Shown here: positions 24,501 to 36,000 of the stretch, piece after piece
How the letters are laid out: each line of letters begins with the position of its first letter
How positions within the stretch are numbered: the first letter of the stretch is position 1
The notes under the pieces: generated by a model
Database searches by the model: none
Told to the model about the DNA's origin: nothing
Seen by the model: only the letters and a program-made list of their open reading frames with translations
Translations under genes and position numbers: made by a program
From: Ciona intestinalis
Lineage: Eukaryota; Chordata; Ascidiacea; Phlebobranchia; Cionidae
Assembly (NCBI RefSeq): GCF_000224145.3
Contig: NC_020168.2
Coordinates: 5,505,294-5,569,293 of the forward strand
Length of the DNA stretch: 64,000 bases
Direction of reading: 5' to 3'

Positions 24501-25873
24501 TTTAAAGGGAGTTACGTCAAATTAATTTAACCTAAAACGATAATTGTTATTCTGTAGAACGTTTGGCACGATCAAAGGTATTATAAATTAAGACGTTGTG
24601 CACGACATGCGTGTTAAATTATATAGTATACATATATATTTTTTATCACAGGGCTACCCATTACCTCAAGTAACTTGGAAGTTAACCAGCAATAGCACAT
24701 ACGGTTCCATACAAGTTACTTCGCCAACCAAACCAAGTCTTGTCAGAGCTTTCTACGCTGTAACAGAGTCATCTACGAGGTAAATTGCTTTATTCATGGC
24801 TGACCACGTGTAAGTGTAAGTGTCTGGCAATAAAAGCAGCATTGAGCTCTGAACCCGGTACCTTTACGTTGCGACGCGACGAGCGTTCCAACTGTAGTAA
24901 CTGCGACTGAGTGTAATGAGTGAGTGTAACTTACTTTATCCTCGCGTGGCCGGAAAACGACAGTCGTTATAACACGGGTGTGCACCTCGCGCCAGCTTAC
25001 GAGTTACCAAGTATGTTACTTTGTGGGTGATTGTTATTTTTTTTTTTTGATTTTTTTCATTTTTATGTATGGCTGATAATTTGGACAACCCATTAGTGAC
25101 CACTGGGTTGGANNNNNNNNNNNNNNNNNNNNNNNNNNNNNNNNNNNNNNNNNNNNNNNNNNGTTGGAGCAATTGTCGTTAAGTGTCTTGCTCAAGGACA
25201 CATACGCCCACAATGGTAGCAGCGACGAGCCTTGAACCTATTACCTCTGGGTTAGAGGCAGGCGCGCTAACCACTACGCCACGGCGCCACTAATGGAAAA
25301 CATGTGTTTACTTTACGCTAGGAGAGATTTCCGGCGCTACAAACTCAACGAAACAGATCCAATGTCAGGTCCAGTGCTTCAGAAGATATTGTGGGTATTC
25401 GATGGTGTTACGAAACATAGCGACACAGAGTTCAGTGCTGCTTACTCTGCTCCTGCTAAAGGGTGGCTGGCGTTTTTCATTGAGGTTTGATGTGTGAACG
25501 GCAACTGTAAGACCGATAATTCAAATGACTTAAAAGTAGCGTCGTAGTTAAAACCTTAAAAGGTGACTATTTAAAGAAAGGTGCTACGACGCGCTTAGGC
25601 CCGGGCTTGCGGCCAGCACGGGACCTGGTATTTAAGCTTGACGTGTTTGGGTATTACTCCAGTAAAGTAACACAAGAGTAATAAAAATAATATAACCGAT
25701 CGAACTTTTGTTTTCAGTAAGGCATAGTGTACTTAAACCGTTTTTGTTTTCAGATGAGTTACCCGGTTTCCGGTGGTTCAGTGATGGTGGTAACAACTGA
25801 AACTAACATGGTTCCTCATGACTTACCTTTTCCTGATTGCTCTGGGGAAGACTGCATGGGAACGTTGGTGTGA
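21544..25873 (+). CDS. Secreted PhoPQ-related (PqaA/AprA-like) alpha/beta-hydrolase family protein, copy 2
   Basis: Paralog of the minus-strand gene, again 491 aa in ten exons: 21544-21564, 21754-21922, 22172-22361, 22429-22684, 22965-23057, 23605-23734, 23961-24166, 24652-24779, 25322-25484, 25754-25873. Intron positions and phases match copy 1 one for one. The signal peptide is MQGIGLPILIIVTFVGISTS, followed by the mature PLDDYV motif. Hydrolase-fold signs: nucleophile elbow VGGESKRGWTTW, STGSDEFFLPDD, and a late His in NTDHSCDG. Family blocks: SVWWHYLIVNIP, TWRHFIDDPSQPEWLLRLP, ITPIVMDELN and HHHYRAYGGWTF. The C-terminal exon ends DCSGEDCMGTLV, close to DCYKDSCKGTLV in copy 1, with two conserved cysteines. 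Intron 8 carries a SINE and an assembly gap; intron 5 carries a MITE. A polyadenylation-type AATAAA lies near 25930. Function in the animal is not known to me. Confidence 0.88.
21972..22110. mobile_element. Partial GATGGGACACC-type MITE
   Basis: A decayed half copy in intron 2 of the plus-strand PhoPQ-related gene: GTAGTGTGGGCTAAGATGGA at the end, then ACCGTGTTTTAACATCTAAC and AAGGATACGGTT. The far terminal repeat is absent. Confidence 0.5.
23251..23452. mobile_element. Full-length GATGGGACACC MITE (best copy)
   Basis: About 202 bp in intron 5 of the plus-strand PhoPQ-related gene. The terminal inverted repeats are ~30 bp and nearly perfect: ATATAGTAGGGTGGGGGAAG at the left, and the reverse complement TATAGTAGGATGGGGGGAGA at the right. 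Internal landmarks are TTAGCACATAATACTCAAAT and GGATACGGTTTTATAATTCT. There is no coding capacity. The bases beside it (23207-23250) look like a reversed SINE fragment, so it may have landed in or beside a SINE. Confidence 0.85.
23462..23590 (-). mobile_element. SINE 3'-half fragment
   Basis: Reverse-oriented piece of the SINE body: ACTTACAAAGTTACCTACAT, GGTAACTCGTAAGCTGGCA, ACATCCGTTGTATAACGACT and CACGCGAGGATAAAGG. Comparable fragments lie at about 20565-20655, 24240-24330, 27374-27456, 38930-39165, 46228-46355 and 57568-57655, showing that the tail half is the commonest survivor in this window. Confidence 0.65.
24910..25289 (-). mobile_element. tRNA-derived SINE, nearly complete, with internal gap
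   Basis: Read on the minus strand, the element begins with a tRNA-like head at about 25289: A-box-like TGGCGTAGTGGTTAGCGCGC and B-box-like GGTTCAAGGCTC, then a body containing CTTGAGCAAGACACTTAACG, CCCAGTGGTCACTAATGGGT and TCAGCCATACATA, and a tail with GTTATAACGACTGTCG. A and B boxes at tRNA spacing indicate an internal Pol III promoter. It lies in intron 8 of the plus-strand PhoPQ-related gene and ends only ~30 bp before the exon at 25322. It includes the N run at 25113-25162. Confidence 0.82.
25113..25162. other. Assembly gap (50 N) inside SINE
   Basis: Fifty N in the SINE body. The flanks read CACTGGGTTGGA before and GTTGGAGCAATTG after; other copies of the element read CTGGGTTGGAGCAAT with no interruption. 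The gap is therefore probably zero or negative in length. Confidence 0.9.
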
Positions 25874-27067
25874 TTGTTACCGGTTACTGCATATAGTAAA
25901 TGAAACTAATAGAAGTAATACGAATGCAAAATAAAACATTACAGTGTCTGTAAAGTAGTACTATATAATAAGTCTGAGAAATATTTAAAATGCACTCTAT
26001 GACATTCGTTACAGCAGTGTTCTATTTCGCACGCTTCTTCTCGCCTACACGGCTGACAATTTAGTTAAGTTTCTCACCAAGGACACACGGCAAAATGTGT
26101 GTCAGCATTGAACTTGGAATCCGGTATTCCTTTCCCACGATGCCTATAATAAAACTACTGAACCAAAATAGGATTCAAAACTTACCCTGTCCAATTTAAT
26201 CCTGCGTTTGTGGGGTGTCCATATATATATCGTCGACGTGTTCGATTATTCACAGTGCGCGTTTATTTCGTCAATGGGTGATGCACGTTAACAATAAGCA
26301 ATTTCTATTGCACTAGACACTTAGTACATGTGAGTAAACGACGTATAAAGCTACGCTGGTGTACGTGGTGAAAAATGCAAGGGGGTTTCAATCGAGACCA
26401 AAAACATGGCGAAAATCGAAGGGAAATGGTTTTAACCATCTGCGTTTGCTTTTCAATTGTACTATATCTTTAGCGCTACAGTGTGAAAATCACTTGAAAA
26501 TTTAAATTTTATGTTTAGGAGTTGGTTAAAAAGACGCTGCATCATTTTGGATGCTGATTGAATTATTAGAATTAAGTTGGAAATCTTAAGCTGCTGAGTG
26601 TTAAATATGGTTATGATGTCATTGTTGATGACGTCACTGATACGATGATGACGTATAAGATCAGATGCAAATGTTAGGCTCAGGTAAATCATTCAAGGAG
26701 AGAAGTTGAGTTGCTGGTGTCAATCATTTGGATGACGTGATGATGACGTCATTCGTAATCACAAAGACGGATGACGTAACGAGTGGGTGATGTTGAGATT
26801 GCACAAGGGGCGTTACGTCACTCTGACGTCACGAATAAAGTAGATCACAGGACACGCAACCATGTTGTAAGATTGCACACACGGGTAGAAGTGACGTAAC
26901 ATTCGACTGCTGAATGTTGCGACAAAAAAAGCACCGAAACTTAATCGTTGAATTGACGAGATATTACGTCATGAATATGACGTAGTAGGCGGGATTCTAC
27001 GTCAATTACATGACGTGAGAGACGAGATTCTACGTAACGTATATGACGTCACACACGGGATTCTACG
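25874..27067. other. Convergent intergenic region (PhoPQ-related copy 2 / SNX13)
   Basis: About 1.2 kb between two convergent gene ends. It holds a polyadenylation-type AATAAA near 25930, a decayed SINE body near 26040-26150, and from 26629 onwards the field of TGACGT motifs annotated separately. No conserved coding frame was seen. Confidence 0.6.
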
Positions 27068-27086
27068 TCACGATTCGAAACGACGT
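26629..27086. promoter_or_regulatory. Dense cluster of CRE-like TGACGT/ACGTCA motifs
   Basis: I count fourteen TGACGT sites (either strand) starting at 26629, 26649, 26733, 26744, 26772, 26815, 26824, 26892, 26966, 26978, 26999, 27011, 27044 and 27065. Four (26629, 26744, 26824, 27044) are full palindromic TGACGTCA, the CREB/ATF site. Chance would give well under one in this length. Between 26960 and 27086 the sites come as pairs in a degenerate repeat: GATTCTACGTCA facing ATGACGT, about every 35-45 bp. The last site overlaps the SNX13 stop codon, so the cluster covers the SNX13 3' UTR. It may be an enhancer or a decayed tandem repeat. Confidence 0.65.
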
Positions 27087-30000
27087 AGAACGCGCGACTT
27101 TCGCTCACGAGTTTCTTGTTTCCACTTGTCGACTCCGCGTGTCATAAGTGCCCTCTTGTGAGAGCGCATCTTAGGTGACGAGGAGTGAAACTTCGTGAAG
27201 AGATCTTGAAATCTAGGTTGGAATTATAAGTCCTAATGATAAATTGCTTGGTTTATATTATATTGTAGACATTGCACTTTGGAAACTGTTTGAAAAAAAA
27301 CTAAGTATAATAGGCTATTTAAACAAAACATACAGTAGATTGGGGTAAAATGGGTTTTCAATCTCTTTTCTGGACCTGCTCTATGAAACAGAACACCTGT
27401 GTTATAAAGACTGTAATTGCCCTGCCACATGAGGATAAATAAGTTACATTCATTCATTTCCAATTAAACACAACTCTCTATCTCACCTGTTTTCTGGGAA
27501 CACACGACACAGCACACCTTCTAATAGAACGTAACAGAACCTCGTGTTGAGCTCTTGATGTTGGAGAAGTTCAAACAGTCGAGCCATACCTCGTCTACTT
27601 GTCTCGTTACCGACGAGCGGCCGTACTTCGTCTAAAAACGAAAATATATAAAATAATGAATCGTAAAGTTTATCAAAACAGTTATTTATCTGTGCTGTAT
27701 GTAGAAGTCCGTATTTTTGCCATTTTTGTGTTGATAAAATAAGTATGTGAGATTGAAGCAAGATGGAAACTGGTAAAGCATTAGCACATAATATCGCATT
27801 TAAACAATTACCAACGCCATTTAAGCGCCGTGGGGATAATTATGTACACATTCTTTAGTTGTGTATAAAAATCTAAAATTAATAAATAAAAGTAGGAAAT
27901 TCTTACCTGGTATCACGCCGTGAAGTTTGGTCTTTGTGAGAACACGAGTTCTCATGACCGTGATGTCATCACGAACTGGTGTGACATCAGCAAGTATTCC
28001 ACCTGGCCAAAACGAGTCTTGGAAAGTCCGAATGTACTCGCTCACCTGGGTGAAAAGTTAAATTTTAACAAAATGGGAGTAACATGCAGTTTAATATGGT
28101 TATAATTAATTCCTAGTGGTTAGAGAGCTTGTTTTCAGACTAGAGGTTGGATGTTCGAGGCTCAATGCTGCCTTTGTGGGGATATATTTTCTGGAGAATG
28201 CACTAAAATGTATTTTATCTAACCCAATGGTTGTTTAACTGAAACGTGTTTTCGGCGACAACACTTTTGTTGCTATTTTCCCCTTCATTTTATGTAATTT
28301 CCAGTCTTTTTTTACATAGAATTTTAGATAATTGTACCTAATGTTTTCCATTAATATCAAACCTGCTGAGCTGAAACTGCATTATCCACGTAATCCACGA
28401 TTTTTCTGTTCATTCGATCCCCGAACACAGTAGTTATGACTTGTTGTAATGCAGCAACCATCTGTCGACGTAACCACTGGTTTCTTTGCTTCAAGTCAAA
28501 TACTTCATCCATAAGGAGAAGTAGGATTCGCAGCGGGATGTTGTTTTCGATCTATGGGTTGAAGGTTGTTATAGGAGTTTAAACAGGAAATATATAGATT
28601 AAATAGAAAGTTTTGGTGATTTTTCATGTGATTATTGCTTTGGCCCACAAAAGTAGCAAGACCTAATGTGTATGAAAAAAAAAATATTCGAGCAAAATTA
28701 CAAACATGCAAAAAAATTAAAAAAATTTCGACCAGAATTAAACCTAAATTTCGACCAGAATAACAAAACCTAACATTTAAAAAAAATTAAAAATTTTAAC
28801 CAAAATTACGTTATATTCGATGTGGTTTTCCTCATTGCTAAGTTTCCTCTCTGATCCAGGAAGTTTATCGGAAAACTTCTGAATTCCTCCGGACACTTTA
28901 TCGGATGCTCTTTGTATTCCACCTATAAGGTTATCCGGAGCTTGGCTCATGAAGTTGGCGACGCTCTGCGCTGATTCTCGCATCATGGAGTCCATCTGGA
29001 AGAGAAGGATCAGTGATGAAAAAAGATTCGTATCAAAAACAAATCTTTAATTTTTTGAAAAGTTTGTTAAAATAAATTTGCTATGAAATTTTTCGCTTTC
29101 AATATTGCAGAATACCACGCAAGAACTAAAATGGTTATAAATTTCATTCAAATATTATAATTAGGAATTTTCTTCGTCTAAAATTAAAAAAATGTTTTTA
29201 AAAATATTTTTACAGTTAACTGGCTAACTGCTATATAATCTCTATCTTTCAACATAAAACTATCCCTACTTTGCTTGCAAAAGTTCTTGGATTTTTCTGA
29301 TAAGCCTTTGCGTCCAGGAAGGTATGTAAACATTCCATGGCTTTCCCACAATGTTCAAGTGATAGAACAGAACTGAGGTATTGGTTCAACTCTGTCCTCC
29401 TCCTCTCTAAGAAGTCCTCCTTTAGATCTTTGAAGAAAGTCCTCCCGGGGAAGCGGATGGTGCTCAAGTTGCTTCCCTGCATTGTTAAGAGAAGATGGAT
29501 AGTTTTCTACATTTTTTTTCAAACAAATTTTACAAAAAGGTTAAAAAATTGGAACCATAGACCACACAGAAGTTTCAAAAACTTTCACAAAGTAAAAATA
29601 TATAAAAACATTTTTAGCATGTTTTGTGAAAAGAACCAGTGAATCCAATTAGGTTGTAACCAACCAAAAAAAAGAATAAACAAAGTTTTGATACCAAGTG
29701 CCTGAAAACTTTTGTAAATTAACAATATACCTTCAAAGAAAATCAAAACGTGTGTGCAATACAAGTTTAATTTTGCAAAGCTAAAAACAGATTCAGAAAA
29801 TCCAATTATGTTGTGACCCACCAAAACAAAACATACCACTGGCCTACACTACACTTGACTTACATTTTCCTTCAGACTTAAATGAAGGTCATAAAACTCT
29901 CGGTATCTGCGGAAAGTATCCCATGATTCCTGCCTACCATTACCCCAGTGACGAGTTACTGTGACAGCGAACATGGCGTATGTTTTCCCATGCTCCTTAC

Positions 30001-33000
30001 ATATGCCTGGGGAAGCAGAATCAATTATACTGGAGCAGTTACTTTATATTGAGCAAGAAACAGATGGGGAAGCAGAATTAGGTTATGGTGGAGCAGTTAC
30101 TTTATAATGTGATAATGAAAGGCAAAGACAGATTTTGGAATTAGGAGATATGGAAATGATAGCTTGGCTTATTTTACATTACATGCATTGAAGTTTGAAT
30201 TTTGAGTATAATGAATAATTTTAATATTTCGAAAAGTTAAATACATATAATCGGTTAGTTTAGATGGTCTATGTATTGATTCTCTTTCTGTACCATTTGG
30301 TAGTTAACAAAAACTTTTGTTAAATTTAAATTGAGATTGGGAAATGTCATTGTTATATTTGGTTACCTGTTTGTGTTATAACAGCAGTTAGTTTGTTGAC
30401 TTCTTCATTTTCCGATGTTGATATATCATCAAGTGACTGAAACATAAGATATGTCATATAAAAAAATACTTTTTATAGAGAGTGACAGCTTTCTATTAGA
30501 AATCAATGCTGTATTCAAACTAAATTTTCTGATACCCATTTGTATAAGACTAAGTGACTTATCATTTTTTTAAATCAAAAAAATCTGGTCTGAAAAAAAA
30601 AACATTTGCCATCCCCGGCCCAAATACTTATGCCATTTTTGACCCCATTAACAAACACAGAGATTAAACAAAAAGTTGAACCTACCGAACCCACAGAACC
30701 ATTGGTGTCATTTGATGTTAGACTTGTTTCGCGCAGCAGATCAAGTTCAGCAAGCAACCTCATGTAATAAGGACTTGCTTTAAATGCTGGGAAGAAAGAT
30801 TCACTTTTCTGCATGATGCCAAACACCTAGGAAAAGAAATTTCAACTTTCCTACTTTATTTAAGAAAAAACACCATTGTAGTAGCATTTAAACACTATAT
30901 ATGGGTAAACACAGCTTGGTAGTGGACCTAACATTTCAGCCAAAGTTGATCTATTGCCCAATTTAAACATTACAAGTTGTTTTTTAGGATCTTCAGAATG
31001 CTATTAACTAGATAATACTGGGTTTTGAAGCTCAATACTTCCACCATTGTAAGTATGTGTGTTCTCCGACAAGACTAATGGTTTGTTCAACAACCACACA
31101 GAAATACAAAAACAACTGCACACAAAGTTACATATAGCGCTTAAAACAAATTTCAACAAATAAACAATTGTTACAACACCTTTTGTTGAATATCATCAAA
31201 CACATAAGGCGATGGCTCCCCAGAGTCAAGCTTCTTCTTCAAGGCTCTATCTGTTGTTTGATCCAGCGGCACCCGTGGTTCTGCCTGCAATATAAATATA
31301 TACCCCATTAATCTGGTATTATAATAAAATTACCTGCCTTCTGTTGTTGTTTTACATTAATCTGCTGAAAGAACAATAACAATAGCAACACAAACTGGTA
31401 TCAGAAATTGTATGAATAAACTGTTCCAAATTTTTTATGGAAAAAGTTCAAACTTTTTAATCATTACATATAACTAAAATAAAAGGTGAAATATATTACA
31501 TGTTTGCTGAGGTATTGGTCATATATGTTGTGTCCTATGGCACGAAGCATCTCCATGTCAGGTGTTCGTTGTATGGCACCTGTGAATCAATAAAACCACG
31601 ATGAAAATTTATATAGAATGGGATAGGCTTATGAATGAATTAATGCATTGTGTCAAATGTATAAAACAGAATTGGACAGAAGAATGAATGAATAAATCCA
31701 ACATGCTGAATTAATAAACAAGAATGGGACATTCTTTATCAAATGTCCTAAGTACATGATTAGTATCAGGGAAATTAATGAATGAATGGGACCTATATGA
31801 GTTGACCCACTGCCCTGACATCTTGGGTGCTACAACCCATTAGTGACCACCGGGTTGGAGCTATGTTTACTAAGAGTCTTGCCTAAAGAGGCATACACCT
31901 AACAGTATTAGTATCGAGCATTAAATCCAGTATCTTCAGATACAATGCAAGCGCCTAAAAACCTGGGCCAGGTGTGTAGTATGCATATTTATTTTACTGT
32001 ACGTATTTCATCTGGTGACAGACAAAACGTCGAAAATACACTACGTTTTTCATACCAGATAAGCCTTTGAAAGACTATTTACATTAGCAGAAGTAACAGA
32101 GTGTAATTGGTTGTTCTAACCTTGTAGTTGTTGCAGCTTCACTTCATTAAGTTGTTGTTCAGCAGACGCACGATATCCATCCACTGTTAACCAGAAGAAC
32201 AGATATGCTTGCCCATTCACTGACTGCATGTATTCTGTGTGAATAAATAATCTATAATTAATGTTATGGTCTTATTTGCATATTATTATATTTGGCTGCA
32301 GAAGAGACTTTAAATTGATTTTTTAGGAATTTTGGGTCTAAATTAAAATTTTCTGGGTTAGGGTTATTAAAATATACTTCTGCGGTGATAGCAGAAAAAA
32401 TAAAAAGGGTAAAAAGTTCAAATCTACTTTTAGTCTCTTAAAATGTCAAAAAGCAAAACCTTAAATGTCAATCTGTTTAGGGAGTTACATAGGCATTTAA
32501 CTGAACAGATGTAAATTTTTCGCATTAGGCAGAAACATAATCAACACGACATACAAAACTCACCAATAAAAATTTGTAGAGCGATGTTGTTCCTCAATAT
32601 CACACTCAATGGAAGATTGTATAGTTTGCTCTTCTCAGTTTGGTAACCTTCCAAATCCTAAGGAGAAAATAACAATTAAGGAACTAAATTAACGAAATAA
32701 AATAATACCTGAGTGGTAATTTAGTTATTGAAAACAAGTAGCATCGTTATTATCAATTTATTTGCAAAAAGTCACCTAAAAAGACTAGCAAAGCCAGGTC
32801 TACAGTCTAGTACCTTCTGCTCTTGAACTATTTTACCACTAAAATAACCACAACGTCATATGATGATTTTGCAAAAATGTGTTAAAACCAGACATATAAT
32901 AACATTGTATATTACATGCATTCTCACATAAACAGAATTTGCATAATCCCTTATGAATCATGCTTGCATTACACTACAATATGAACTGATTCACGTTAAA

Positions 33001-36000
33001 GTAGTTAAGACTGTGGGTAAATATAGAATGCATGTAACTGGTGATACACAAATGTATGTAAGATGAATAATATACCCTAGTTTGCTAGTCATATCCTATT
33101 TATAAACCAAACTTTAAGAAACTGTTCACAAAAAGATATTCTACTTTTTGGACTAATTATTGCAAAATGTTAACAGTACATTTACGGATATGTAACATAA
33201 AAGCAGTGTTGTGGACCTGTGGTATACCTACTGTTGTTGTGTATTTTAAAGCATTAAAAATTGATATTCGTGCATAAAATTAAAATTGATAGAAATATAA
33301 TTTACTTACATATTGATGCATATATATATTTTGCCTAAATACCCGACCTTAAAATATTTACAATGTCTGGTAGCAATAACAACAGAATGTCTATAAAATT
33401 ACACTATCTTACTCACAAGTTCTATATTATCAGTGTAAACGTTGCCGTCATGTTTCTTCCTTATCTGACGCTCGCATAGATTTTTCACATACCTCATGCT
33501 ACCGAGCTGTTGTTTAATGGCGGGGTCTGTAATTTAAGGTAGTGACAAAGATAGTGACGTATCACTATATGGTACATGTGAAATATTGGTAAAATAACTG
33601 TTTATTACTTTAATTGCATAAACTCCAGCAATAGGACAACCAGCCTTTATATGCTACAAGCCTACAATCTCCTATGAATATAGATTAGAACATAAACACA
33701 GTAGAATATCTAAACTTCCAATGCCTAAGACTTTTATAGGCTACAATCTAGGCTCTTACAATTAGATTAGAACAGTTGTAAACACATTGTACAGTCATAT
33801 GTATAGTATTAGCCTATTACACAGCTAGAACTAAGCATACCTAAGACCATATGTTGTTGTTTTAGTTATTTATAATTTGACCCACACACAATAGTTGACT
33901 TACCGTCTCCGACCGTGTCCTTGGCTCGCAGTCGAGCGATTTCTTCGTCACATTTCTCACGTATCGAGTGTAATTCACCGATCTCGGAGCTGTGTCGTAA
34001 AACGTTAAGAAACCACTCACTTGTAATGCAATTGTCGCTTATCTAAGACAAATAATATGGGTTTAAAAAATAGATTCTCAAACAGTATTCTATGAACTTC
34101 ATAAAGGTTCAAGTGTGTCGTAAAAATTAAGTTTCTTAGTTTATTATTAACTGTTGGATTACTCTGGTATGAATCCACACTGCAAGTTTAGCTATATACA
34201 ATATTTCTATTCTGTATGGGTGAGGTCCATGAGGACCTGGGATTTAGGCCAGACTTGGCCCATTAGCCCTATATAGAATATAACTAAATACCTAATAAAA
34301 TAAAATAGTTTTAGCAAGTGTTGTGTATTATGTGGAGGCGACAAAGATATTTAGATGGTCTAATGTGCCATGACCTTAAAATGATTAAGAAATGTTGTAG
34401 GACAACTTCCATAAAATTTATTTTAAATGTTGGTTGAATTATTCTATTTTGCGTCAGTCTAATATTTGGCCTACTGTGTAATTTGAAATAAATACACACT
34501 GTTTTAACAAATTAAAATAGACTTTTATCAAGAAATCCTGGAAAAATTAACAAACTTTAACCATATCCAGGATAAATACTGGTGCCCTTTCTTACGGTGT
34601 ATGGAAAATTTTCAACCAGTTTATTCTAGACATAAAATGCAATGAATTGTTTGCATGTACTTGCTATTGAACAGTACATGGCGGCAGCTACAGAGTGGTA
34701 CAAAGCAATTAAATGGCACTTACCAGCCAATTGACGTACTGATTGAGGTAGTCTGGATCACTGTACAGTTTAAACATTGGAAGAAATACTCCATGTACTA
34801 AAAGCTCCTGCAGGGAATAGTGGAATATTTAGGTAAAAAAAAATTAAATAATAATTTTAATTTTTTTAATATATACCATAGCATTAAAATTAATGAAAGA
34901 TCAATTTATTTTACAGAAAAGAACAAGGAAAACTAACACTGATAACACTTAGGTTAATTATACAGCCTAATTTTTAATTATATTTTAATATTTTTTGTAA
35001 TTTAAATAGTACCCATACTGTTAAAAAAACATGTGAAAAACTCTTATATGATATGAACGTACCCTCATCATGTATTTGAGCGGTCGACAATGAAATTCAT
35101 CGACGGGAAGCAAGAGATATAATAAGACTTCACTCACATCCTGTGTTGAAAATGGTGGTTATGCATGTGGTAAAAAAATATCAGAGATCAGATGATTTTT
35201 TTAAAAAGTATAGGCATATATTAAAGGAAAAAATTGTAAAATGTAACCCCATATATATTACTATACATATTTTTATGAATGTAATGCAAAAATTTAACGG
35301 AGAATGATTGCATTTATAATCCTAGTAAAAACAATATATTCGCTGTTCGTCGCTTATCCAACACAAAAGTAGGGGAAACAGAAAAGATTTAACAGTTTAA
35401 ACTAAAATCAATGTGTTGTATACCAAGTACCATCAAACTATGTACAATTTTTTAAACAGTACATAAATCTTATTTTTTTATATCCAAACTCTATTAGGGT
35501 GAAGTTTGCACAGTGGCAGAACATGGTCATATGATTTAATGCCAGGATTGGCCCATTACCCCAATGTAACACCCGCACTAAACGTGCTTACTTGTAAATA
35601 TTCACTTTGTTTTTTGACACCAAAAGACACTAATTCTCGACAAGTTTTGGAAAATTTGATTTCGAAATCGAAAAAGCAATCCAGAATCGTTTCCACTGCC
35701 TGTATAGGAATGTACATGTTTGAAAAAATATCTTTAGCAAGTTTTAAAATAGGTAGGAGCGTCATTTTTAATACACTATCCTAACTATACAACTATTTTT
35801 GCCAAACATTGAATGCAAAAAAAAAAAGATATAAAGAAAGATTTTAGCAGAAATAATGTTTTATAGTTTTATAGAAAAACAATTTTAAAAATGTCCGCGT
35901 GCTGATTTACAAACAACAAGTAAAACAGACATTGTTAATTTGTTAAACAGAGAGAGCATGAAAATTGTTTAAAGCGTATATAGATGTTTCTTACTTTGTC

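Noticed and set aside
25247-25289. tRNA-like sequence with A and B boxes
   Set aside because: It is the head of a SINE followed by the family body; it cannot fold into a full cloverleaf with a paired acceptor stem, so it is not a tRNA gene.
26960-27086. Possible CRISPR-like array (repeated GATTCTACGTCA)
   Set aside because: Repeats are short, degenerate and unevenly spaced in a eukaryotic intergenic region, with no cas genes.
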